A program made the translations under genes and the position numbers. From Pseudochelatococcus contaminans (lineage in GTDB: Bacteria; Pseudomonadota; Alphaproteobacteria; Rhizobiales; Beijerinckiaceae): 64,000 bases of DNA. Below are positions 44,661 to 54,152 of the stretch, piece by piece; the first letter of the stretch is position 1; every line of letters begins with the position of its first letter. The stretch covers positions 62,001 through 126,000 of the forward strand of contig NZ_JACICC010000004.1 of NCBI RefSeq assembly GCF_014195635.1. The letters run 5' to 3'. The notes beneath the pieces are model-generated. The model had not been told where the DNA came from. It was given only the letters and a program-made list of their open reading frames with translations, and did no database searches.

Positions 44661-46364
44661 TTACTTGCTTTCGGTCGCCTTCTTCAGCGCAGCGCCGAGA
44701 ATATCGCCAAGCGAAGCGCCAGAGTCGGCCGAGCCGTACTGAGCGATTGCTTCCTTTTCCTCTGCCTTTTCCAGCGCCTTGATGGAGAGCTGGATACGGC
44801 GCGCCTTGCGGTCGAACTGAACCACCCGTGCGTCAACCTTCTCGCCGGGCGAGAAACGCTCGGAGCGCTGCTCGTCACGGTCGCCGGCCAGTTCGGCGCG
44901 GCGGATGAAGGCGGTCAGATCGGTGTCGACAATCTTGACTTCGATGCCGGCATCCTTGACTTCCAGCACCTCGGTAGTGACGGTCGCGCCCTTCTTGATG
45001 TCTGAAGCGTCAGCGAAGGGGTCACCTTCAAGCTGCTTGATGCCGAGCGAGATGCGCTCCTTCTCGACGTCCACGTCGAGAACAACCGCGCGCACGACGT
45101 CGCCCTTCTTGTACTCCTCAATGACCTGCTCGCCCGGACGGTTCCAGTCGAGGTCAGTAAGGTGCACCATGCCATCCACGTCGCCATCAAGACCGATGAA
45201 CAGACCGAACTCGGTCTTGTTCTTGACCTCGCCCTCGACCTCGGTACCGATCGGGTTCTTCTCTGCGAAGGCTTCCCACGGATTCTGAAGCGTCTGCTTC
45301 AGGCCGAGAGAGATGCGGCGCTTGACCGGATCGACTTCAAGGATCTGTACATCCACTTCCTGCGAAGTGGAGACGATCTTGCCGGGGTGCACGTTCTTCT
45401 TGGTCCACGACATTTCGGAAACGTGGATCAGGCCCTCGATGCCAGGCTCCAGCTCGACGAACGCACCGTAATCGGTGATGTTCGTGACGCGACCGGAGAA
45501 GCGGCTCTCGACCGGATAACGCTCCGCGATGCCTTCCCACGGATCGGCCAGCAACTGCTTGATGCCGAGCGAAATGCGGTGGGTCTCGTGATTGATCTTG
45601 ACGATCTTGACCTTGACCGGCTGGCCGATGGTGACGACATCGGTCGGGTGGTTGACGCGGCGCCATGCCATGTCGGTGACGTGCAGCAGACCGTCGATGC
45701 CGCCCAGATCAACGAACGCACCGTATTCGGTGATGTTCTTGACCACACCCTCGATGACCTGACCTTCTTCGAGGTTGGCAACGAGTTCCGAACGGGCCTC
45801 GGCGCGCGTCTCCTCAAGCACCGTGCGGCGCGAGACGACGATGTTGCCGCGGCGGCGGTCCATCTTGAGGATCTGGAACGGCTGCGGTACGTTCAGCAGC
45901 GGCGTAACGTCGCGGACAGGACGGATGTCGACCTGCGAGCGCGGCAGGAACGCCACGGCGCCGTCGAGGTCAACCGTGTAACCGCCCTTCACCTGATTGA
46001 AGATGACGCCCGTCACCTTCTCGTTGTTCTCGAAAGCCTTCTCAAGCTTGACCCAGCTTTCCTCACGGCGAGCCTTGTCGCGGGAGATGACAGCCTCACC
46101 GAGCGCGTTCTCAACACGCTCAAGGTAGACCTCAACCTCATCGCCGATGTTGAGTTCGCTGTCGCGGCCGGGGCCGACGAATTCCTTCAGCGGCACGCGG
46201 CCTTCGGTCTTCAGACCGATGTCAATGACGGCAACGTCTTTTTCGATGGCGACGACGATACCCTTGACGACGGAACCTTCCTGAGACTCCTGGCCGCCGA
46301 ACGACTCTTCAAGAAGCGCGGCAAAATCTTCGCGGGTGGGGGCATGGTTAACGGATACGGACAT
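44661..46364 (-). CDS. rpsA: 30S ribosomal protein S1
   Basis: A 567-aa protein with six S1 RNA-binding repeats. Clear repeat cores include VVKNITEYGAFVDLGGIDGL (repeat 3), RVTNITDYGAFVELEPGIEG (repeat 4) and EVKNKTEFGLFIGLDGDVDG (repeat 5). The length is usual for alphaproteobacteria. It binds mRNA and helps place it on the 30S subunit. AGGAG lies 6 bp before the ATG, and a hairpin sits just upstream of that site. The commonly adjacent cmk gene is not next to it here. Confidence 0.97.
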   Translation of the reverse strand: MSVSVNHAPTREDFAALLEESFGGQESQEGSVVKGIVVAIEKDVAVIDIGLKTEGRVPLKEFVGPGRDSELNIGDEVEVYLERVENALGEAVISRDKARREESWVKLEKAFENNEKVTGVIFNQVKGGYTVDLDGAVAFLPRSQVDIRPVRDVTPLLNVPQPFQILKMDRRRGNIVVSRRTVLEETRAEARSELVANLEEGQVIEGVVKNITEYGAFVDLGGIDGLLHVTDMAWRRVNHPTDVVTIGQPVKVKIVKINHETHRISLGIKQLLADPWEGIAERYPVESRFSGRVTNITDYGAFVELEPGIEGLIHVSEMSWTKKNVHPGKIVSTSQEVDVQILEVDPVKRRISLGLKQTLQNPWEAFAEKNPIGTEVEGEVKNKTEFGLFIGLDGDVDGMVHLTDLDWNRPGEQVIEEYKKGDVVRAVVLDVDVEKERISLGIKQLEGDPFADASDIKKGATVTTEVLEVKDAGIEVKIVDTDLTAFIRRAELAGDRDEQRSERFSPGEKVDARVVQFDRKARRIQLSIKALEKAEEKEAIAQYGSADSGASLGDILGAALKKATESK

Positions 46365-46387
46365 GAAAACTCCTGACCAACGACGCC

Positions 46388-46410
46388 GACGGCTCGAAAA
46401 ACGGGCCGTC
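46388..46410 (-). promoter_or_regulatory. Hairpin in the rpsA leader just upstream of the ribosome binding site
   Basis: On the minus strand GACGGC pairs with GCCGTC around an 11-nt loop, ending about 14 nt before AGGAG. S1 controls its own translation in some bacteria through leader structure; a similar role here is possible but unproven. Confidence 0.35.
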
Positions 46411-46563
46411 CCCGCCTGCCGGCGCCGCGCAGTCTGGCCACCGCGCGATCTTCCGCTGAAACAGCGGGTCGGCGTCTGATGGCCGACAGTAGGGAACAGT
46501 ATAGGCAGCTTGACACCGCGCCATGGAACTCGACCAAAAAACAGCCAAGACCAAAAACCAAAA

Positions 46564-46582
46564 GGGCGCGATTGACGCGCCC
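46564..46582 (-). terminator. Terminator of the helix-hairpin-helix protein gene
   Basis: GGGCGCG and CGCGCCC pair around a 5-nt loop; on the minus strand TTTTGGTTTTTGG follows. It is 100 bp past the stop at 46683 and 200 bp before the rpsA start. Confidence 0.75.
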
Positions 46583-46682
46583 CGTCGTCACCGGCGGGCG
46601 ATGACTGCCATAACGAAATTCTCTACACACGAACTGCCCGCGCCACAAGCGTTTTCAACAGTCCGGCAACAGAATTAACGAC

Positions 46683-47093
46683 TCAATAGGTCAATGCGGG
46701 CGGAAGCACCTTGGCTTCCTCGATCCACTTTTCGACAACCTTTTCACTCGGGAGCGCTCGCACGAAGTTGCCCTTCTCATTCGCCTCCGCAAGCGCTTTG
46801 GTGAGATTGGCCGCATTGCGGTGCTTGAGCTCCTTCACGGTATCAACGCCCGCAGCTTCCAGAAGATCGGAATATTCCTTGCCGACACCGTGGATACGCA
46901 GCAAATCTGAAATATTTGCCCAGCGGAGAATCAACGCGGCATCGATGCCTGTGGTCGCCGCCAGTTCCTTGCGCCCCTTGGGGTCATGCGCGTGCTCAAG
47001 CAGGGCTGTAGTGGTGGTAATTCCGGCGGCTTTAAAGGCATCGACGTGGGCTGTATCGATACCTTCGATGCTATCGAGTGCGTAAGACGTCAT
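46683..47093 (-). CDS. DUF4332-like helix-hairpin-helix protein
   Basis: A 136-aa protein started at MTSYALDSIEGIDTAHVDAF, with GGAGC 6 bp upstream. It consists of two tandem helix-hairpin-helix-type modules (SIEGIDTAHVDAFKAAGITT and LLRIHGVGKEYSDLLEAAGV) as in the DUF4332 family, which is related to DNA-binding HhH folds. Function unknown; non-sequence-specific DNA binding is a reasonable guess from the fold. It is a single gene between rpsA and tRNA-Met. Confidence 0.75.
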   Translation of the reverse strand: MTSYALDSIEGIDTAHVDAFKAAGITTTTALLEHAHDPKGRKELAATTGIDAALILRWANISDLLRIHGVGKEYSDLLEAAGVDTVKELKHRNAANLTKALAEANEKGNFVRALPSEKVVEKWIEEAKVLPPALTY

Positions 47094-47386
47094 GATTAGC
47101 TCCATCACAGCCGATGACAAAATAACTGCCGAAATACAATTTCAGGAGCGGCACGAGAAGCAGCAAGGCAAAGCGACTAGCATCATGCGCTACTGCGTGA
47201 GGCTAAGCTGCCGCATGCTCGGGCGCAACCGCAAATGACAGTTCACACGATCCTTGATGAAAAGATTCGCACGATGTTGACAACAGGTCACAACAAAGGC
47301 GCACGGTGCCGACCGTTAAAGCTCACGAAATTTGTGAAGGGCCAGGAAGCGGAGAAAATTATCGATCCGCATTAGCATTTTGAATG

Positions 47387-47463
47387 TGGTAGCAGTGGGC
47401 AGACTTGAACTGCCGACCTCCGGGTTATGAATCCGGCGCTCTCACCAACTGAGCTACACTGCC
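47387..47463 (-). tRNA. tRNA-Met (anticodon CAT)
   Basis: The minus strand gives a 77-nt cloverleaf with encoded CCA. The acceptor 5' arm GGCAGTG pairs with CACTGCT (terminal G-U). The D-arm contains GCTCAGTTGGTGAGAGC. The anticodon stem CCGGA/CCCGG (one wobble-type mismatch) presents CAT. The T-arm is GGCAGTTCAAGTCTGCC. The paired position 1-72 argues for the elongator rather than the initiator tRNA, which has an unpaired C1-A72. Confidence 0.93.
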
Positions 47464-47660
47464 TTACCTCTGCAATATGGCACACATCACTCGGTGTCAT
47501 CCATACAACAATATCAAAGGGGGCCGCGCCGAAACGCTGCCACTTGCATATTGGCGATATAGTTATTTGCAGATATGGATGTCAAGCGTCTTGGTACCTG
47601 ATGCACTTGTCATTCACCGCCACTTGGGGAAAACTCATACTGCATGCCGGACACGCGAAT

Positions 47661-48857
47661 TTACCTCGACGGCCCGATCCGAAGAATGCGCCCGTTCTCG
47701 CTATCCGTAAGCAGATAGAGATATCCGTCTGGCCCCGTACGCACGTCGCGGATGCGTTCATTCAGTCCTGTCAGAATACGTTCTTCATGCGTAACGGCTT
47801 CATCCGCAACTTCCAGTCGAACAAGGGCCTGTCCGGCCAGCGCGCCGACAAAAACACTGTCACGCCACGGTTCAATCTGGCCACCATCATGAAAAGCCAG
47901 CCCTGAGGGCGCGATAGAAGGCACCCAATAGTAGATTGGTTGTTCGAGACCGTCGCGTGCATTTCCAATGCCGATGGGCGCGCCCGAATAATCGACGCCG
48001 TGTGTAATAATGGGCCAGCCATAATTGAGGCCCTTACGGACGATGTTGATTTCGTCCCCGCCCCGCGCGCCGTGCTCCGATATCCAAAGCTCTCCGGTCT
48101 TTGGATTGAGCGCGGCACCTTGCGCATTCCGATGTCCTACCGACCAGATTTCCGGTAGTGCATTGTCCTGACCGACAAATGGATTATCGATCGGAACCGT
48201 GCCATCTGTGTTGATGCGCAAAACCTTGCCCAGATGACTATCGAGATCCTGAGCCTTGTCACGGGTTGAAAATCTGTCACCGACCGTGATGAACAAAAAG
48301 CCCTCGTCATCGGGTACGAGCCGAACGCCAAAATTCGCATTTCCCCGGCCACTGTCTTTCTGGCTGAAGATGGTTTCGACATCCGTAAGTGCGAGTCGGT
48401 CCAGGTCAATGACCGCACGAATCACGACTATCCCGGAGCCGCTATCACGCGGTTCGACAAAGGCGATGTACGCGGTTCTGTTCTCCGGGAAAGCAGGATC
48501 GAGCGCAATATCGAGGAGACCGCCCTGCCCGCTGGCGGCAACCGTCGGAACGCCACGAAACGGAGCCGAAACCGCGCCGCCGCGAGAAACATGCCGCAGT
48601 CTTCCCGGTCGCTCCGTAACAAGAAAAGAACCGTCCGGCAGAAACGCCAGCCCCCACGGACGTTCGAGCCCGGAAGTGACAGTTGAAACAGCGATTTTCG
48701 CCTTTTCCGTCTGTTCTATATGGGCCTGACGTACAGAGCTTTCTTCAGCACTGTCTTGTGCGTAAACAATAGAGGCTGAAGTCAGCGTCGGTGCAGCCAC
48801 CAAACTACCTAAAAGAGCGGCGCAACGTATGGTTTCAGCAATTTTACGCAACGCCAT
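47661..48857 (-). CDS. PQQ-dependent sugar dehydrogenase family protein (YliI-like)
   Basis: A 398-aa exported protein. A signal peptide covers about residues 1-34 (cut near IVYA-QD). The beta-propeller blades carry family blocks LERPWGLAFLPDGSFLVTER, GNANFGVRLVPDDEGFLFIT, VGHRNAQGAALNPKTGELWI, SEHGARGGDEINIVRKGLNY and GWPIITHGVDYSG. This is the soluble aldose dehydrogenase/YliI type, which uses PQQ and Ca2+ to oxidise sugars in the periplasm. No PQQ synthesis genes are in this window. It reads toward the tRNA. Confidence 0.9.
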   Translation of the reverse strand: MALRKIAETIRCAALLGSLVAAPTLTSASIVYAQDSAEESSVRQAHIEQTEKAKIAVSTVTSGLERPWGLAFLPDGSFLVTERPGRLRHVSRGGAVSAPFRGVPTVAASGQGGLLDIALDPAFPENRTAYIAFVEPRDSGSGIVVIRAVIDLDRLALTDVETIFSQKDSGRGNANFGVRLVPDDEGFLFITVGDRFSTRDKAQDLDSHLGKVLRINTDGTVPIDNPFVGQDNALPEIWSVGHRNAQGAALNPKTGELWISEHGARGGDEINIVRKGLNYGWPIITHGVDYSGAPIGIGNARDGLEQPIYYWVPSIAPSGLAFHDGGQIEPWRDSVFVGALAGQALVRLEVADEAVTHEERILTGLNERIRDVRTGPDGYLYLLTDSENGRILRIGPSR

Positions 48858-48884
48858 TCAATGCTCTCCAAAAGCGATCTACGA

Positions 48885-49100
48885 TCAGGAAGGCTGCGAA
48901 TCGATCACAAAGGTCGCCGGCGCCTGTGCCTGATATGAGGGTTGCGACAAGGTACCAGCCGCAACCGCGGCGGTCGCCATAATAATCGCTCCGGCAAGAA
49001 CTGCCGATATTCTGAATTGTCGAGCCGCTTCACCCGGTGCATAAGCTATCGCGCGGGGGCGATGAAAATCCGACATACGGATCGGATCGACTTTTTTCAT
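48885..49100 (-). CDS. Small single-pass membrane protein of unknown function
   Basis: A 71-aa protein with GGGAGAGGGA directly before the ATG, which supports translation. A basic N-terminus (1-30) is followed by one hydrophobic helix (ISAVLAGAIIMATAAVAAGT, about residues 31-50) and a short polar tail. It lies 27 bp upstream of the sugar dehydrogenase start on the same strand, so the two may be co-transcribed. I do not recognise a family. Confidence 0.55.
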   Translation of the reverse strand: MKKVDPIRMSDFHRPRAIAYAPGEAARQFRISAVLAGAIIMATAAVAAGTLSQPSYQAQAPATFVIDSQPS

Positions 49101-50678
<1,578 letters not shown>

Positions 50679-50691
50679 GGTACTGAATTAT

Positions 50692-51618
50692 TTATCTTTC
50701 CCTGCCAGTAATGGCAGGGAAAGATATGCTGAACCCATCACGCGCGACGAACGAACCCGGCAAGACCGCATTCAGCTTGTTCTCGTAAAGTGCAAGCCGC
50801 TCATCGTCATGCCGGGGATGAAGATGAAAAGCGGCCATAGACTTCACGCCGGCAGCGACGCAAAGCGACAGTCCTGCCTCGCATGTCGAGTGCCCCCAGC
50901 CCTTGCAGCGGGCATATTCTTCCGCCGCATACATGGCATCGAAGATAACGAGATCAGAACCCGTTACGAATTCGATCAGGTTGGCAGGTGGCCAGTCAGA
51001 TCCATGTTCGATATCGCTCACGTAGCACACGCGTCGCCCCCCATGATCGAAGCGATAGGCGGTAGAGCCGTCCGGGTGGAATAGCGGACAGGTCGCGACA
51101 TCGAAGCCGTCGTCGAAACGGAGCATTTCACCGGCATTAAAGCCGATATGGTTGAATTGCGCTGGTAACTCGTCAAGCGTCACGGGAAACAGCGGCGGCG
51201 AGAAAAGACGATCAAGAGCCTTTCGGCCACATGAGCCGCCCATATTCCCCACATGCACACGAATAATATTATTGCATCCCAGCGCGGGCGCAAAAAACGG
51301 CAGTCCCATCACGTGATCGAGATGCAGATGGCTCAGCAGCAAGTCAAAGACATTGCCGGGCTCATCGTCCAACGGGCATTTTCCGCCGGATAAAAATTCG
51401 CCAAAAGGCGCAATACCCGTGCCTGCATCGACAATGAACAGTCGACTGCCACATCGGATTTCAACGCAACAGGTTCTGCCACCAAACACAGAATACGCCG
51501 GTCCTGCCACAGGCAGCGAGCCGCGCACCCCCCAGAAGCGCACCGATAGCGTATCCGCCGTGGGCTGCTGCGAGGGTTGGGCCAAGGAACCCGTCAGGGG
51601 CTGCGTCAACACACTCAT
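50692..51618 (-). CDS. MBL-fold metallo-hydrolase
   Basis: A 308-aa protein. The start VRFWGVRGSLPVAGP and metal motif LLLSHLHLDHVMGLPFFAP (HxHxDH) are those of the RNase Z/PhnP-like branch of the metallo-beta-lactamase superfamily. Further ligands probably lie in YVSDIEHG and the C-terminal FHLHPRHDDE. It most likely hydrolyses a phosphodiester or cyclic nucleotide; the substrate is not defined. The gene has an unusually long structured upstream region (51619-52161). Its last codons lie inside the shared terminator. Confidence 0.85.
   Translation of the reverse strand: MSVLTQPLTGSLAQPSQQPTADTLSVRFWGVRGSLPVAGPAYSVFGGRTCCVEIRCGSRLFIVDAGTGIAPFGEFLSGGKCPLDDEPGNVFDLLLSHLHLDHVMGLPFFAPALGCNNIIRVHVGNMGGSCGRKALDRLFSPPLFPVTLDELPAQFNHIGFNAGEMLRFDDGFDVATCPLFHPDGSTAYRFDHGGRRVCYVSDIEHGSDWPPANLIEFVTGSDLVIFDAMYAAEEYARCKGWGHSTCEAGLSLCVAAGVKSMAAFHLHPRHDDERLALYENKLNAVLPGSFVARDGFSISFPAITGRER
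50694..50725. terminator. Shared terminator of the aminotransferase and MBL-fold genes
   Basis: ATCTTTCCCTGCCA and TGGCAGGGAAAGAT are perfect 14-bp arms around GTAA. The left arm follows the aminotransferase stop by 16 bp, and the hairpin also encodes the last ten codons of the convergent MBL gene. Confidence 0.85.
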
Positions 51619-51789
51619 ACAAGCAACCTATCAGCATTCGCACTCTCAAAACGTGCGTCATGACACCTTATAGCTGTATGGCAGCGGCACAGCAAAGCGC
51701 AAAACCGATTATCCAGCGCAAACAAATGATATAGCTTCATAAAATGCTTTTGAGCGATCGAAAATACCCTCAAATCAATCTGCTCATAT

Positions 51790-51850
51790 AGTCAGGGTCA
51801 AGATACGCCGAAGGGCGTACCCATTGGGGCGGAAGGCAAAACCTCTGACT
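51790..51850 (-). promoter_or_regulatory. Structured leader element upstream of the MBL-fold gene
   Basis: AGTCAG (51790-51795) pairs with CTGACT (51845-51850), closing a loop that contains a second hairpin TACGCC-GAAG-GGCGTA (51804-51819). It lies about 170 bp upstream of the MBL start, downstream of the strong minus-strand terminator. It could be a regulatory leader or a separate small RNA. Confidence 0.4.
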
Positions 51851-51896
51851 ATTTTAGATCGGGCTTCGTGGCATCGGAAAGCATCACGATACAAGT

Positions 51897-51963
51897 AAAA
51901 AAGCCCGGCAGCCTGTGAACGGGAGGGGGCACCGCAAGCGGTCCGCTCAACAGGCTACCGAGC
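51897..51963 (-). terminator. Strong minus-strand terminator with branched stem
   Basis: On the minus strand GCTCGG-T-AGCCTGT pairs with ACAGGCT-G-CCGGGC, with an inner ACCGC-TT-GCGGT hairpin, and is followed by TTTTTT. No coding gene ends near it: the HAD gene stop is 199 bp upstream. It should end a separate transcript or act as an attenuator. Confidence 0.75.
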
Positions 51964-52109
51964 CAGACACCGACACGGAAACCGCGGCGGCGACATGAAC
52001 ACATGAAACGGCGCAAAATACATCGGCACGGAAAGTGTGGCGCATAGCATCCGTTCTATGGATGCTGACGTAACATTCCAGACTTTCGGAAGTCGGTGCG
52101 TTGCCACAC
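51897..52109 (-). ncRNA. Candidate structured small RNA or attenuator leader
   Basis: On the minus strand GTGTGGC (52109-52103) pairs with GCCACAC (52041-52035). This encloses two hairpins: GACTT-CCGA-AAGTC (52094-52081) and AGCATCC-ATAGAAC-GGATGCT (52066-52046). The result is a three-way junction, followed 70 nt later by a strong terminator at 51963-51897. A short Cys/Val/Ser-rich open frame (ATG at about 52049) ends inside the terminator's 5' arm. I do not recognise a known RNA family. Confidence 0.45.
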
Positions 52110-52161
52110 ATGAGCGCTGTTACAGAGCCGTTGTTATCCGGGCGTTAACATGCTTCCACGA

Positions 52162-52878
52162 TCACAACGTTTTGGGTGTGATTCCACCGAGAAAATCGGG
52201 CAAATCCGACGTATGGTGCGCGACGTGCTCTTCTTTGGATAGTGCCTGCTCATGCGCTTCGCGGTGGGGATCGTGAGTCGCAGGCAGCACGAGAACCGTC
52301 TGCATGCCAAGTTGATGCGGCACGGCCAGATTGACTGACAAATCCTCGAACATGGCCGCACGCGCCGGATCTATTCCGAAACGATCAAGAAAACGAGCGT
52401 AGGTCTGCGCCTCCGGCTTCGGTATGAATTCGGCATCAACGATATCGAACGTATCCTCAAAGAGCGCTTCGATCCCCAACCGCGACACAACGGACCCTGC
52501 ATGTCCCCGCGAGCCATTGGTGAGGATGAATCGACGGCCGGGAAGACGTTCTATTGCCTGTTTAAGTGGCTCATTAGTCGTGAGAGCCGAATAGTCGATG
52601 TCATGGGCGAAATCGAGGAAGGCATGCGGGTCGACATGAAACTCATGCATAAGCCCGCGCAAGGTCGTGCCGTAACGGTAGTAGTAAAACTTCTGCAAGG
52701 CCCGGGACGATATTGCATCAAGTCCGAGCAGACTGGAAATATAGAGAGTGATGCGTTCGTCGACCTGGGGCCATACGTTCGATTCATGAGAATAAAGGGT
52801 ATTGTCGAGATCGAATATCCAGGTATCGACGTGCGTGAAATTGCCGGCGACGGAAGCGCCATTTGCCTTGTCCACCAT
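52162..52878 (-). CDS. HAD-superfamily pyrimidine 5'-nucleotidase
   Basis: A 238-aa protein started at ATG 52878, which has GGAAAG 4 bp upstream; a GTG 39 bp further up is the longest choice. HAD motif I is WIFDLDNTLYSHE, motif II is FILTNGSRGH, motif III is the Lys in FIPKPEAQTY and motif IV is MFEDLSVNL. This layout, with a helical cap after motif I (residues about 30-100), matches the SDT1-like pyrimidine 5'-nucleotidase group. A TTGACA (minus strand, about 52945-52950) may be its -35 element. Confidence 0.87.
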   Translation of the reverse strand: MVDKANGASVAGNFTHVDTWIFDLDNTLYSHESNVWPQVDERITLYISSLLGLDAISSRALQKFYYYRYGTTLRGLMHEFHVDPHAFLDFAHDIDYSALTTNEPLKQAIERLPGRRFILTNGSRGHAGSVVSRLGIEALFEDTFDIVDAEFIPKPEAQTYARFLDRFGIDPARAAMFEDLSVNLAVPHQLGMQTVLVLPATHDPHREAHEQALSKEEHVAHHTSDLPDFLGGITPKTL

Positions 52879-53383
52879 ACGCTTTCCAGGCCCCTTTTGT
52901 CTTTTGACCGTCGCCACTCCCTGATCGAATCGCTAAACCAGTCAATGTCAAGCCAATCAATGGTCGAGCCGCCATTTGTGAGCCGTCAAGATGGTATGGA
53001 CAGGCCAAATTCTCAAGAACAGTTTCGTGTCCCGCGCTCGCAAAAAGCCCGAAAGAATACCGCCCCACAGTTACGCTGAAGGCCGCATTCTTGTTGCACA
53101 GCTTGCGATTGAAGCCTGCGGCAATGATGCGCAGGCCGTGCCGGCGCCCGACAGGATGCGATAAACTCTCCGTGGCCGCTTTCGGCGGCGCGGGCAATAT
53201 GTTAGGAAGCGCCGATCGATATGCGGGTCGAGGGGCGGAATCATTCCCTGTGCCAGCTGTTTCGATACAATGATTTGGATTCGCGATATTATTCGGGATT
53301 CGCCGTCAGGTGCTGCTCGTCAGAGAGCGTTAACATTTGCAACCTGAACGATGACGAGACGATGAAAGGAACGACCGGGGGAC
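52879..53383. other. Intergenic region between the HAD nucleotidase and fabA
   Basis: About 505 bp between divergent genes. It should contain both promoters and the fabA leader. In Brucella the irr gene usually lies near fabA; here it does not. I see no supported open frame. Confidence 0.4.
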
Positions 53384-53911
53384 ATGGAGCGCCAGTCGAG
53401 TTTTGATTATGAACAGCTTCTCGCCTGCGGGCGCGGAGAACTGTTTGGTGCCGGCAACGCACAACTGCCCCTGCCGCCGATGCTGATGTTCGATCGCATC
53501 ACATCCATCACCGAAGACGGTGGTGAGCATGGTAAAGGCGGCATCAGGGCGGAACTGGACGTGCGCCCGGACCTGTGGTTCTTTTCATGCCACTTCAAGG
53601 GCGATCCGGTGATGCCAGGTTGCCTTGGCGTCGATGCCTTGTGGCAGCTCGTCGGCTTTTTCCTCGGGTGGCTCGGCTCTCCCGGTCGCGGGCGCGCACT
53701 GGGCGTTGGCGAGGTCAAGTTTACCGACCAGGTGCTGCCGAATATCCGCAAGGTGGTTTACGGTGTCGATCTGAAGCGGGTTTTCCGCTCCAAACTCGTC
53801 CTCGGCGTTGCTGATGGCTGGGTCGAGGCAGACGGCAAGCGCATCTACACCGCCAAGGATCTGCGGGTGGGCTTGTTCACGACCGATGACCAGAGCGCCA
53901 CAGCGGCATAA
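53384..53911 (+). CDS. fabA: 3-hydroxyacyl-ACP dehydratase/isomerase FabA
   Basis: A 175-aa hot-dog-fold enzyme that dehydrates 3-hydroxydecanoyl-ACP and isomerises the product to the cis-3 form, the branch point for unsaturated fatty acids. The catalytic pair His70 ([14 protein letters not shown]) and Asp84 ([10 protein letters not shown]) falls at the same numbers as E. coli FabA. GGGGGA lies just before the ATG. It is first in the fabA-fabB-fabI series. Confidence 0.97.
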   Translation: MERQSSFDYEQLLACGRGELFGAGNAQLPLPPMLMFDRITSITEDGGEHGKGGIRAELDVRPDLWFFSCHFKGDPVMPGCLGVDALWQLVGFFLGWLGSPGRGRALGVGEVKFTDQVLPNIRKVVYGVDLKRVFRSKLVLGVADGWVEADGKRIYTAKDLRVGLFTTDDQSATAA

Positions 53912-54152
53912 CCATCGCCGGTGTGCCAGCGGGCTGAGTGTTTTCCTGCCTTATGCTTCCAGGCATGATATCAAACCACAGGCACGACGCGATATTTGCG
54001 CCGTGCTGATAAGCGGTTGTGTGCAAAGGTTGCGTTCGGCGAGCGGTGGCTTATATGTTCCGGCAGCTTGCATACGATGTCGACGTGCCGTTCATGGCCG
54101 CACGACTTCGGTTTCTGATGGCTTTTGAAGGCAACAAGAGGGAAAGTTCGCG

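Noticed and set aside
45162-46376. 404-codon plus-strand frame antisense to rpsA
   Set aside because: It mirrors the S1 repeats on the other strand, a common artefact in GC-rich coding DNA; the same applies to 11237-12790, 22185-23087, 58675-59757 and 59841-61034.
52035-52109. Possible self-cleaving ribozyme or known riboswitch
   Set aside because: The three-way junction lacks the CUGANGA/GAAA hammerhead core (nearest is CTGACGT) and none of the conserved TPP, cobalamin, glycine or cyclic-di-GMP riboswitch blocks are present.
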